This document shows positions 1 to 7,952 of a stretch of DNA of 64,000 nt, in pieces. The notes beneath the pieces were generated by a model, which ran no database searches, was not told where the DNA came from, and worked only from the letters and a program-made list of their open reading frames with translations. Position numbers and translations under genes: made by a program. This DNA comes from an uncultured Pelagibacteraceae bacterium. GTDB lineage: Bacteria; Pseudomonadota; Alphaproteobacteria; Pelagibacterales; Pelagibacteraceae. The stretch is taken from contig CACCGT010000004.1 in the NCBI GenBank assembly GCA_902545635.1, positions 1 to 64,000 on the forward strand, written 5' to 3'. Positions within the stretch are counted from its first letter, which is position 1; each line of letters starts with the position of its first letter.

Positions 1-706
1 GATAAATATCAATATGAGCTAAATAATCTAAATGTTGCAGAACATAATGACTTGGATCAAAAAGCATATTACATCTTTTGTGATTACCAACTCTTTCTAA
101 GAACATTTCAAAAGTTACACCATCATGAAGATCTTCACCTGGATGTATCTCATAACATAAATCAACTCCATTATTATCAAAATGATCAAGAATGGGCTTC
201 CATCTTTTTGATAATTCATCAAATGCATTTTCAATTAACCCTTCAGGTCTTTGTGGCCAAGGGTAAACATAAGGCCAAGCAAGTGCTCCTGAAAAAGTTA
301 CATGTTTATCTATTCCAAGACTGTTTGATGCCTTTCCAGCCATCATTAATTGATCTACGGCCCACTCTTGTCTTGCTTTGGGATTTCCTCTTACTTCAGG
401 TGCAGCAAAACCATCAAAAGCAGTGTCATAAGCAGGATGCACTGCAACAAGTTGACCTTGCAGGTGAGTTGATAATTCTGTAATTTCTAAATTGTGTGAT
501 CTAGCAATTCCTTTAATCTCATCACAATAATCTTTACTTTCAGATGCTTTTTTTAAATCAATTAATCTACCGTCCCAACTTGGAATTTGTATACCTTCGT
601 AACCAAGAGATGATGCCCATTTACAAATATTATCTAAAGAATTAAACGGTGCATCTTCGCCTACAAATTGTGCTAGGAAAATTGCAGGACCTTTTATTTT
701 GTTCAT
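1..706 (-). CDS. Sugar phosphate isomerase/epimerase-like TIM-barrel protein (partial)
   Basis: The reading frame is open on the minus strand from an ATG at 704-706 (MNKIKGPAIFLAQF...) to the left edge, giving about 235 residues of the N-terminal and middle part; the C-terminus lies outside the window. Visible motifs fit the xylose-isomerase-like TIM-barrel family (AP endonuclease 2 fold): LGYEGIQIPSWDGRLI near residue 40, CYEIHPGEDLHDG with a metal-binding Glu near residue 185, and MLFDPSHY near 215. Such proteins isomerise or epimerise free or phosphorylated sugars in the cytoplasm; the substrate cannot be read from sequence. It is divergent from the sugar ABC transporter/DhaKL operon at 823, so a shared role in the same carbohydrate pathway is likely but inferred. 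A plus-strand frame at 52-483 inside it is a shadow. Confidence 0.85.
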   Translation of the reverse strand, partial: MNKIKGPAIFLAQFVGEDAPFNSLDNICKWASSLGYEGIQIPSWDGRLIDLKKASESKDYCDEIKGIARSHNLEITELSTHLQGQLVAVHPAYDTAFDGFAAPEVRGNPKARQEWAVDQLMMAGKASNSLGIDKHVTFSGALAWPYVYPWPQRPEGLIENAFDELSKRWKPILDHFDNNGVDLCYEIHPGEDLHDGVTFEMFLERVGNHKRCNMLFDPSHYVLQHLDYLAHIDIY

Positions 707-822
707 AATTCCCTTTCTCTTTATTTTTTTACCCAACTATTTTTTACAAAAAAAAATACTAGCAGGCACAAGTCTTCTTGGATAGACTATTATTAAGAAT
801 AATTAAATTAATAGGAGATAAA

Positions 823-2127
823 ATGAAAAAAATAATGATTTTATTGTTTGTTTCTCTATTTACTTTTTCTGCAAATTCAAATGCTAAGTCAATAACATTA
901 GGATGGGCCGCATGGGACCCTGCTAACGCATTACAAGAACTTACTAAAGAGTTTACAGCAGAAACAGGAATAGATGTTAACTTCGAATTCGTACCTTGGC
1001 CAAATTTTGCTGATCGTATGTTGAACGAACTTAACAACAAAGGTAAAACTTTTGACTTGTTAATTGGTGACTCACAATGGATCGGTGCTGGTGCAGTGTA
1101 TGGACATTACGTAAAATTGAATGACTTTTTTGATAAAGAAGGAATTTCAATGAACGATTTCTCACCTGCAACAGTTTATGCGTATTCAACATGGCCAAAA
1201 GGAAGTGAAAACTATTATGCACTACCAGCTATGGGAGATGCATTAGCATGGGCTTATAGAAAAGACTGGTTTGATAGACCTGAGCTTAAATCTGAATTCA
1301 AAAAGAAACATGGTTATGATTTAGGTGTACCTGCTAGTTGGGATCAGCTATATGACATGTGTACTTTTTTCCAAGGAAGAGAAATTGATGGTCAAAAAAG
1401 ATACGGTGCTGCTATAAATACAGAGCGTGGATCTGAAGGTATTACAATGGGTGTAACTGCTGCTATGTATGCATGGGGTATGGAGTATGAAAATCCAAAC
1501 AAACCATACGATATGGAAGGTTATTTCAATTCTCCACAAGCAGTAGAAGCTGTAGAGTTCTATAGAAAATTATATGAGGACTGTGCTCCTCCAGGACACT
1601 CTGATGCTTATATGGTAGCAAACTTAGATGCATATAAATCAGGACAAGTAGCATTCCAAATGAACTGGTATGCTTTTTGGCCAGGTGTTTCTAAAGAAGA
1701 TAGCGACGGCAGAGTTAGTGGTTTCTTTGCAAATCCAAAACAAAACGTAGCTGCTGCAACATTAGGTGGACAAGGTATATCTGTTGTTAAATATTCAGAT
1801 AAACAAGATCTTGCATTAGAATATATTAAATGGTTTGCAAGACCAGATGTACAGCAAAAATGGTGGGATTTAGGCGGATATTCATGTCATAATGATGTAT
1901 TAAATTCACCATCGTTCCCTACATCTACAGTTTATGCACAAGGTTTCTTAGACTCAATGGGAATTGTTAAAGATTTTTGGCAAGAACCAACATTTGTTGA
2001 GTTAATGTTACCTATGCAGGAAGCTATTCATGATTACGTTGTTAATGGAAAAGGAACTGCTAAAGGCGCTCTAGATAAAATTATCGAAGAGTGGGTTGAA
2101 GTATTTGAAGCAGACGGAAAACTTTAA
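823..2127 (+). CDS. ABC transporter periplasmic carbohydrate-binding protein
   Basis: 434-residue extracellular solute-binding protein of the sugar (COG1653/UgpB-MalE-like) type. I chose the ATG at 823 over an upstream in-frame one at 778 because it has an AGGAGA Shine-Dalgarno at 813-818 and starts directly with a signal peptide (MKKIMILLFVSLF... cleavage likely after Ala21). The mature part begins SITLGWAAWDPANALQEL, followed by TGIDVNFEFVPW, the usual start of this fold, and is rich in aromatic residues (Trp, Tyr) that typically stack on sugars. It should bind its ligand in the periplasm and deliver it to the permeases at 2194 and 3093. The ligand is unknown; the downstream DhaL/DhaK genes suggest a short-chain ketose or polyol. 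A terminator follows immediately, which should raise its expression relative to the membrane subunits. Confidence 0.9.
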   Translation: MKKIMILLFVSLFTFSANSNAKSITLGWAAWDPANALQELTKEFTAETGIDVNFEFVPWPNFADRMLNELNNKGKTFDLLIGDSQWIGAGAVYGHYVKLNDFFDKEGISMNDFSPATVYAYSTWPKGSENYYALPAMGDALAWAYRKDWFDRPELKSEFKKKHGYDLGVPASWDQLYDMCTFFQGREIDGQKRYGAAINTERGSEGITMGVTAAMYAWGMEYENPNKPYDMEGYFNSPQAVEAVEFYRKLYEDCAPPGHSDAYMVANLDAYKSGQVAFQMNWYAFWPGVSKEDSDGRVSGFFANPKQNVAAATLGGQGISVVKYSDKQDLALEYIKWFARPDVQQKWWDLGGYSCHNDVLNSPSFPTSTVYAQGFLDSMGIVKDFWQEPTFVELMLPMQEAIHDYVVNGKGTAKGALDKIIEEWVEVFEADGKL

Positions 2128-2147
2128 CATTAATATTTAAAAATAAA

Positions 2148-2182
2148 AAAAAAAAGGGGGGGTAATATCTCCCCTTTTTTTT
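2148..2182 (+). terminator. Intrinsic terminator between binding protein and permease genes
   Basis: An A-run followed by GGGGGG (2156-2161), a 7-nt loop (2162-2168), then CTCCCC (2169-2174) and eight T (2175-2182). The G6/CTCCCC stem has one G-T wobble and is extended by A-T pairs; the T run serves as the U-tract. It lies 20 bases after the binding-protein stop and 11 bases before the first permease ATG, with no obvious second promoter, so it probably acts as a partial terminator that sets the binding protein above the permeases. Confidence 0.85.
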
Positions 2183-2193
2183 AAAAAAATCAT

Positions 2194-3093
2194 ATGAGCG
2201 TAAAAAAAAAATTTAAAGGACTTTCTGATAAGGCTGTAGCATGGCTTTTCATTGGACCATCTGTTTTTCTTTTATTGGCGATAAATATTTATCCATTGAT
2301 TTATGCAATCAGAATGTCTTTTACAAATTTTTATGCAAATAAAATTGGCAGAGAACCACAGTTTGTTGGTTTAAAAAATTATATAAAAGTTCTCAATAAA
2401 GAGGCCATATGGGAAAAAATGCAGGTTACTGCAAACTTTATGTTTTGGACTTTGTTACTTCAGGCAGTAATAGGATTAGGTTTGGCTTTATTATTAAACA
2501 GGAAATTTAAAGGTAATGAATTATTAACCACACTAATAGTATTACCAATGATGTTATCGCCTGCTGTTGTGGGTGTTTTTTGGACTTATCTTTATAATCC
2601 TCAAGTAGGTTTATTTAATTATGTAGTAAACTTTTTTTACGATTTTGGAAGCTTTGATATGATTGGTTCAAGTGAACTCGCACCTTGGTCGATAGTTATA
2701 GTTGATACTTGGATGTGGACACCTTTTACAATGTTGATTTGTTTAGCCGGTCTAAGATCAGTTCCAAATTATTTATATGAGGCTGCTGAAGTTGACAGAG
2801 CTAGTAAATGGCAACAATTTATATACATCACACTACCATCTGTATTACCATTTTTATTATTGGCTTTGTTATTTAGAGGGATTGAGAATTTCAAAATGTT
2901 CGACATGGTCGTTGAACTTACATCTGGCGGTCCAGGTTCAGCTACAGAACTCGCCTCAATCAATTTAAAAAGAGAAGCATTTGAAAAATGGAAAACTGGT
3001 TACAGTTCAGCTTTTGCTGTCATTTTATTTGTAACTATTTTTGGTTTTGGAAATGTTTATGTAAAAGTAATGAATAAAATAAAGGAACGCTGA
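2194..3093 (+). CDS. Sugar ABC transporter permease, UgpA/MalF type
   Basis: 299-residue inner-membrane permease with about six hydrophobic segments; the first is at residues 15-37 (AVAWLFIGPSVFLLLAINIY). The cytoplasmic EAA loop that docks with the ATPase is visible near residues 195-215 (YEAAEVDRASKWQQF...ITLPS), with the usual EAA-x3-G-A pattern altered to EAAEVDRA. The C-terminal region carries GGPGSATE, common in this subfamily. It starts at ATG 2194 right after the terminator and overlaps the next permease by one base, so the two are translationally coupled. It forms a heterodimer with the 3093 product. Confidence 0.9.
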   Translation: MSVKKKFKGLSDKAVAWLFIGPSVFLLLAINIYPLIYAIRMSFTNFYANKIGREPQFVGLKNYIKVLNKEAIWEKMQVTANFMFWTLLLQAVIGLGLALLLNRKFKGNELLTTLIVLPMMLSPAVVGVFWTYLYNPQVGLFNYVVNFFYDFGSFDMIGSSELAPWSIVIVDTWMWTPFTMLICLAGLRSVPNYLYEAAEVDRASKWQQFIYITLPSVLPFLLLALLFRGIENFKMFDMVVELTSGGPGSATELASINLKREAFEKWKTGYSSAFAVILFVTIFGFGNVYVKVMNKIKER

Positions 3094-4037
3094 TGGATAC
3101 ATCCAGATCATATTTAGAACCTTCATCGTTTTCAAAGAAACTTGCTGCAACAATTATTATTGTTTACACAGTAATAACATTGATACCTATTTCTTGGATG
3201 GTAATGACAAGTTTTAAGAATGTTAATAGTGCAATTTCTTATCCACCTGAAGTACTGTTTGAACCATCTTTAGAGGGATATGTTAACTTGTTTACTAATA
3301 GATCAAGGCAATCTCAGGAATATCTTGACTCTTTGCCGGCTCCAGAAACTTGGTATGAAGAATTAGTTAGAAGTAGAGAAATGGTTATAACAGGGCCATC
3401 AAAATTTTTAGGTAGATACTCAAATTCAATGATAATTGGCTTTGGGTCAACTTTTGCATCCGTATTTTTGGGTGCATTAGCTGCGTATGCTTTCTCGAGA
3501 TTTAGAGTTCCATTAAAAGATGATTTATTATTTTTTATTCTTTCCACCAGGATGTTTCCACCAATAGCGGTGGCTGTTCCAATATTCATTATGTATAGAA
3601 AATTAGGATTAGGGGATACTCACCTTGGAATGATCATATTATACACAGTCGTAAATTTAAGTTTAGCAGTATGGCTATTAAAAGGATTTATGGATGAAAT
3701 TCCCAAAGAATACGAAGAAGCAGCTATGATTGATGGATATTCTAGACTTCAAGCGTTTTTTAAAGTTGTTCTTCCACAAGCGATGACCGGTATTGCTGCA
3801 ACAGCAATCTTTTGCATGATTTTTTCCTGGAACGAATATGCATTCGCTGTTCTCCTCACTCAATTTAATGCACAAACTGCTCCACCATTCATCCCGACAA
3901 TTATAGGAGAAGGAGGTTTGGATTGGCCTGCTATTGGGGCTGGTACAACTTTATTTTTATTACCAGTGATGATTTTTACAATTATTTTAAGAAAACACCT
4001 TTTAAGAGGTATTACATTTGGAGCAGTGAGAAAATAA
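3093..4037 (+). CDS. Sugar ABC transporter permease, UgpE/MalG type
   Basis: 314-residue inner-membrane permease, second half of the heterodimeric channel. The N-terminal membrane segment (residues 17-37) is followed by an unusually long periplasmic loop (about residues 45-105, including ETWYEELVRSREM) before the remaining segments. The EAA motif is clear near residue 210: EEAAMIDGYSRLQAFFKVVLP. It ends in the family-typical KHLLRGITFGAVRK, a sequence pattern of MalG-like permeases. The ATG at 3093 shares its A with the preceding TGA stop. Confidence 0.9.
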   Translation: MDTSRSYLEPSSFSKKLAATIIIVYTVITLIPISWMVMTSFKNVNSAISYPPEVLFEPSLEGYVNLFTNRSRQSQEYLDSLPAPETWYEELVRSREMVITGPSKFLGRYSNSMIIGFGSTFASVFLGALAAYAFSRFRVPLKDDLLFFILSTRMFPPIAVAVPIFIMYRKLGLGDTHLGMIILYTVVNLSLAVWLLKGFMDEIPKEYEEAAMIDGYSRLQAFFKVVLPQAMTGIAATAIFCMIFSWNEYAFAVLLTQFNAQTAPPFIPTIIGEGGLDWPAIGAGTTLFLLPVMIFTIILRKHLLRGITFGAVRK

Positions 4038-4058
4038 TGCAAGAAGAAAAAATCATTT

Positions 4059-4229
4059 ATGAGAAAAATATTTAGAAGGGTTTACTGGGAAAATTTTTCT
4101 ACAGTATTAATTTTATTAGGAGTTTTCATGTTGTTACAACCATTTGCAATGTGGATGTATACTTACTCATTTATTGTAATTTTAGTTGGAACTATAGGTT
4201 TCGTAATCACAAGTCACTTTCCGGATTAA
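4059..4229 (+). CDS. Small membrane protein of the ABC transporter operon (56 aa)
   Basis: The frame runs from ATG 4059 to TAA 4227-4229, filling the gap between the permease and the ATPase genes exactly and ending one base before the next ATG. The product begins MRKIFRRVYWENFSTVL and has two predicted membrane helices, roughly residues 13-29 and 34-50, with a basic N-terminus (cytoplasmic by the positive-inside rule) and a short SHFPD tail. Small two-helix proteins also occur inside some rhizobial-type sugar/glycerol ABC operons, where their role is unknown; I see no clear sequence match to those. Its placement suggests an accessory subunit of the transporter. Function is inference. Confidence 0.7.
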   Translation: MRKIFRRVYWENFSTVLILLGVFMLLQPFAMWMYTYSFIVILVGTIGFVITSHFPD

Positions 4230-4230
4230 T

Positions 4231-5314
4231 ATGTCTAAAATTAAAATTGTAAATTTACAAAAATCATTTGGAGATTTCACTGCAGTTAAAAATTCTAATT
4301 TAACAATTAATGATAAAGAGTTTTTTGTTTTGCTTGGCCCATCTGGATGTGGAAAAACAACAACTCTGAGAATGATTGCTGGATTAGAATTACCAACATC
4401 AGGAGAAATTTATTTAGGAGATGAAGAAGTTGGAATGTTAAGAGCATCTGAGAGAGATATTGCCTTCGTTTTTCAATTGTTTGCCCTCTATCCACATATG
4501 AATGTAAAAAATAACCTTTCTTTTCCACTTAAAATGCAAGGTTATAGTAGAAGTGAAATTAAAGCTAGAGTTGAAGATGCAGCAAAACTTTTAAGAATTG
4601 ATCATATTTTAAACTCCAACATTTCCTCTTTATCGGGTGGAGATAGACAACGTGTAGCTCTTGGTAGAGCTTTAGTTAGAAGACCAAAAGCATTTTTAAT
4701 GGATGAGCCTTTAGGTACTTTGGATGCAGAATTTAGAGAATTAATGTGTTTAGAACTTAAGAAATTACACATCGATATTGGCGCCACCACTGTTTATGTA
4801 ACACACGATCAATTAGAGGCAATGTCATTAGCTGATCGTATTGCCGTAATGGATGGTGGTGAAATTTTACAAGCTGATGAACCTTCAGTAATCTACAATA
4901 AACCTGCTACCAAATTTGTAGCATCATTTATTGGCTCCCCTGGAATGAATTTTATAAGTATTGATCAAGGAATTTCCAATGAACAGTCGACTTTAAATAT
5001 AGAAGGAACAGATTTTAGTATACCTAAACAGTATGAGATATCAAAAGGCAAAAAAAACTCATTTGGTATTCGTCCTGAAAATTTATCTCTTACTAACGAA
5101 GGTGGTCTTAAAGGTTCAGTATTTGGAGTTGAATATTTAGGCTCAAGAAAAAATTGTTACTGTTAAAACTAATTTTGGAGAAATCAAAGTAAAAACTGAT
5201 ATTTCAACAAGTGTTAAAATCAATGAAAACGTTCAAGTAAAACCCTCAAATGATAACATAATTATTTTTGATGGTGAGACTGATAAATCTCTTAAAAGTG
5301 AGTTTATGAATTAA
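4231..5314 (+). CDS. Sugar ABC transporter ATP-binding protein 1 (frameshifted)
   Basis: UgpC/MalK-type ATPase. Walker A is GPSGCGKTT near residue 36, the signature LSGGDRQRVALGRAL near 132, Walker B AFLMDEPLGTLDAEFR, and the H-loop VTHDQLEAMSLADRI. The frame beginning at ATG 4231 stops early at 5166. Removing one A from the six-A run at 5148-5153 restores a normal C-terminal TOBE domain that ends at TAA 5312-5314, giving about 360 residues, the usual length. That TAA overlaps the ATG of the second ATPase. Odd points: the Q-loop reads FQLFALYPHM where FQ(N/S)YALYPHM is common, and the D-loop is GTLDAEF where (S/A)LDAKL is usual. The two ATPases probably form a heterodimer, as in transporters with paired ATPases. 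The indel is most likely a sequence error. Confidence 0.85.
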
Positions 5315-6321
5315 TGGCAAAAATAGAATTAAAAAATTTATCTAAAACCTATAATAAAAAAATTGAGGCCTTACATGATATAAATTTTACCATTGAGGAT
5401 GGTCAGTTTTTTGTTTTATTAGGCCCCTCAGGTGCTGGAAAAACTACTACATTAAGATGTATTGCTGGATTAGAGAAAATAGATAATGGAAGTATTCTAT
5501 TTAACGATGAGTCCGTAACCGAAGATCAACCAGCATCAAGAGATGTTTGTTTTGTGTTTCAACAATACTCTTTATATCCTCACTATAGTGTTTATGAAAA
5601 TTTAGCATTCCCTTTAAGATCTCCAATGAGAAAATTACCTGAGGATGAAATTAAAACTAAGGTTGAGAATATTGCAAATATGTTAAAGATTTCAAATAAG
5701 CTAAATAATAAAGCCACACAATTATCTGGTGGTGAGATGCAAAGAGTTGCAATTGGACGTGCGCTAGTTCGTGAGCCAAATTTATACTTGATGGATGAAC
5801 CGTTATCCTCTCTAGATGCTAAATTAAGAGAGAGTTTAAGGGTTGAATTAAAAAACATTCAAACTAATCTAAATGCAACAATACTTTATGTTACACATGA
5901 TCAAGCAGAAGCCACTACTTTAGCAGATAAAATTGGAGTTTTAAAAGAAGGCCATTTGGTGCAAATAGGTACTCCTGAAGAGATATATGAAAATCCAAAT
6001 TCTATATATGTTTCGCAAAGATTGGGTTCGCCAAAAATCAATATTCTGCCTGGAACTTTACTTGGAATGAATGATGTACCTACTTTTGGTATAAGACCTG
6101 AGAATATTACAATAGGAAATGGTAACCACTCAGCCAAAATTATCTCAATTGAAAATCTAGGCTCTGAAACAGTAGTTGCTTTAAATTTTAAAGACCAAGA
6201 AATACTTGTGTCAATTCAAGGTAATTATAAATCATCAATAAATGAGACAATTAATTTTGACATCAACAATAAAAAAGTTTTAAAATTTGATAAAGAGGGA
6301 AACAGAATTTATGAGCGTTAG
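5314..6321 (+). CDS. Sugar ABC transporter ATP-binding protein 2
   Basis: 335-residue intact ATPase of the same family as its upstream neighbour. It has Walker A GPSGAGKTT near residue 37, Q-loop FQQYSLYPHYSV, signature LSGGEMQRVAIGRALVREP, Walker B LYLMDEPLSSLDAKLRE, and H-loop VTHDQAEATTLADKI. The C-terminal TOBE region includes TFGIRPENITIGNG. Its ATG overlaps the stop of ATPase 1 and its own stop lies inside the start of dhaL, so the three are read as a coupled block. Unlike ATPase 1 it keeps consensus catalytic motifs. An operon with two distinct ATPases implies a heterodimeric energising unit. Confidence 0.9.
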   Translation: MAKIELKNLSKTYNKKIEALHDINFTIEDGQFFVLLGPSGAGKTTTLRCIAGLEKIDNGSILFNDESVTEDQPASRDVCFVFQQYSLYPHYSVYENLAFPLRSPMRKLPEDEIKTKVENIANMLKISNKLNNKATQLSGGEMQRVAIGRALVREPNLYLMDEPLSSLDAKLRESLRVELKNIQTNLNATILYVTHDQAEATTLADKIGVLKEGHLVQIGTPEEIYENPNSIYVSQRLGSPKINILPGTLLGMNDVPTFGIRPENITIGNGNHSAKIISIENLGSETVVALNFKDQEILVSIQGNYKSSINETINFDINNKKVLKFDKEGNRIYER

Positions 6322-6937
6322 TTTTTTAATTTCTCAAGCAAAAAGTGTCCAAAAAGTTATAGATGAAAATTCTGCTGAAATAGAGGTTCTTGATCAAAAA
6401 ATTGGAGATGGAGACCATATTTTTAACATTCAACGAGGTTTAAAGTTAGTTGTTGAACTTGAAGATTCAATCAAAGATTTACCATTAGCCAAAGCTTTAA
6501 ACATGATAGCAATGAAAGTTCTGTCAGGTATCGGTGGATCATCAGGCGCATTATTTGGAACTTTTTTTATGACCATGGCTAAATCTCCTGACCTAGATAA
6601 AGATGTTGATTTTAATAAAGCATGTGAAATGATTATTAGTGGAATTAAAGCCATGAAAGAAAGAGGAAAAGCCGATGTTGGAGAAAAGACTATGATGGAT
6701 GTTTTAATACCAGTTTCAGAAAAACTTAATGAATTAAAAAATGAAAGTGAATTTAAATCAGGTTTAAATGAAGTAATTAAAATTGCTGAAGAAAGAATGT
6801 TATCCACAAAAGATATGTTAGCCACAAAAGGTAGAGCTTCTTTTTTAGGTGAACGCGCAAAAGGACATATAGATCCTGGAGCCCGTTCTTCACAGCTTAT
6901 AATCGATACAATTTGTAAATCAGTAATTAATAATTAG
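6311..6937 (+). CDS. dhaL: DhaL-type dihydroxyacetone/sugar kinase ATP-binding subunit
   Basis: 208-residue DhaL (Dak phosphatase/L2) domain protein, the nucleotide-binding half of a two-subunit ketose kinase. The metal-binding motif is complete: Asp28, Asp33 and Asp35 in LDQKIGDGDH, followed by SGIGGSSGALFG (about residue 76) and the C-terminal PGARSSQLI. I chose ATG 6311 over one at 6287 because a GAGGGA site lies at 6295-6300. The gene overlaps the ATPase stop by 11 bases and is followed 8 bases later by dhaK, so the order is L-K rather than the dhaK-L-M of PTS-dependent systems. No DhaM is nearby, so direct use of ATP is more likely. The substrate could be dihydroxyacetone, but tetrulose or branched-sugar kinases also use this fold. 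Confidence 0.9.
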   Translation: MSVSFLISQAKSVQKVIDENSAEIEVLDQKIGDGDHIFNIQRGLKLVVELEDSIKDLPLAKALNMIAMKVLSGIGGSSGALFGTFFMTMAKSPDLDKDVDFNKACEMIISGIKAMKERGKADVGEKTMMDVLIPVSEKLNELKNESEFKSGLNEVIKIAEERMLSTKDMLATKGRASFLGERAKGHIDPGARSSQLIIDTICKSVINN

Positions 6938-6945
6938 GAGGGAAA

Positions 6946-7940
6946 ATGAAAAAATTTATTAACAATAACGATGATTTTTTAAAAGAGAGTCTTACAGGTT
7001 TTGGTAAGGCACATAGCGACATTATAAACGTCAATCTAGACCCAAGTTTTGTTTCAAGAAAAAATAAAACCAAAGATGGAAAAGTCTCCCTAATTTCAGG
7101 TGGCGGAAGTGGTCATGAACCAATGCATGGAGGATTTGTTGGTCATGGAATGTTAGATGCTGCATGCCCAGGTTTTGTATTTTCAGCACCAACACCTGAT
7201 CAAATGCAAGCAGCAGCAGAACATGTTGATAGTGGTGCAGGGGTTTTATTTATTGTTAAAAATTATTCTGGAGACATAATGAACTTTCAAATGGGTGCTG
7301 AAATGTACTCTGGCAAAAATGATAGTATTGTTACTAACGATGATGTTGCTGTTGAAGACTCTACATTTACAACTGGAAGAAGAGGTGTTGCAGCAACAGT
7401 ATTAGTAGAAAAAAATAGTTGGATCTTTAGCTGAACACGGCGGATCACTCGAAGAATGTAAAAAACTTGGTGAAAAAGTAAATAAAAACGCTGGTACGAT
7501 GGGAGTTGCATTTACAAGCTGCACTGTTCCTGCTGCAGGAAAACCTACTTTTGATATAGGCGATGATGAAATGGAGTTTGGTGTAGGGATACACGGTGAG
7601 CCAGGAAGAAAAAGAGAAAAAATTCAAGCTTCAAAAACGATTGTAGGAAATATTCTTGAAGCTATTTTAGATAATTTAAAACCAGAAAAAAATGAGAAGA
7701 ATTTACTTTTCGTAAATGGAATGGGAGGCACTCCTTTAACAGAATTATATTTAGTTTACGAGGATGCATGTCAAATTTTGCAATCAAAGGGTATTCAAGT
7801 AACAAAAAAGTTTAGTTGGAAATTATTGTACATCACTTGAAATGCAGGGTGCTTCAATTACTCTTCTCAAATGTGATGATGAAATCTTAAAGCATTGGGA
7901 CTCTCCAGTTCATACAGCGGCAATGAGATGGGGAATGTAA
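6946..7940 (+). CDS. dhaK: DhaK-type dihydroxyacetone/sugar kinase substrate-binding subunit (two frameshifts)
   Basis: The start ATG 6946 is preceded by a strong AGGAGGG at 6936-6942 that overlaps the dhaL stop. The frame breaks at an A7 run (7409-7415) and again at an A6 run (7804-7809). Deleting one A at each gives a continuous protein of about 330 residues, normal for DhaK, ending at TAA 7938-7940 with AMRWGM. Key residues are present: SGGGSGHEPMHGG near residue 50 and, near residue 216, EFGVGIHGEPG, whose His forms the covalent hemiaminal with the ketose in characterised DhaK proteins. It pairs with DhaL. Three fragments would be called if the indels were ignored. Both indels are probably sequence errors; true inactivation would break the whole pathway. 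Confidence 0.87.
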
Positions 7941-7952
7941 AACTTTTTTTGA

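Noticed and set aside
52..483. Plus-strand 143-residue frame near the left edge
   Set aside because: It lies opposite the isomerase-like gene, whose motifs are clear; the plus-strand product (His/Gln/Leu rich) has no recognisable domain and looks like a shadow of A+T-rich coding DNA.
4059..4229. Identity of the small ABC-operon protein with the DUF2160/GlpU protein of rhizobial glycerol transporters
   Set aside because: Position is similar but length and sequence do not match what I know of that family, so I did not use the name.
7499..7840. Separate 113-residue gene after dhaK
   Set aside because: It continues the DhaK family sequence, including the active-site His, in another frame; it is the middle part of dhaK, not an independent gene.
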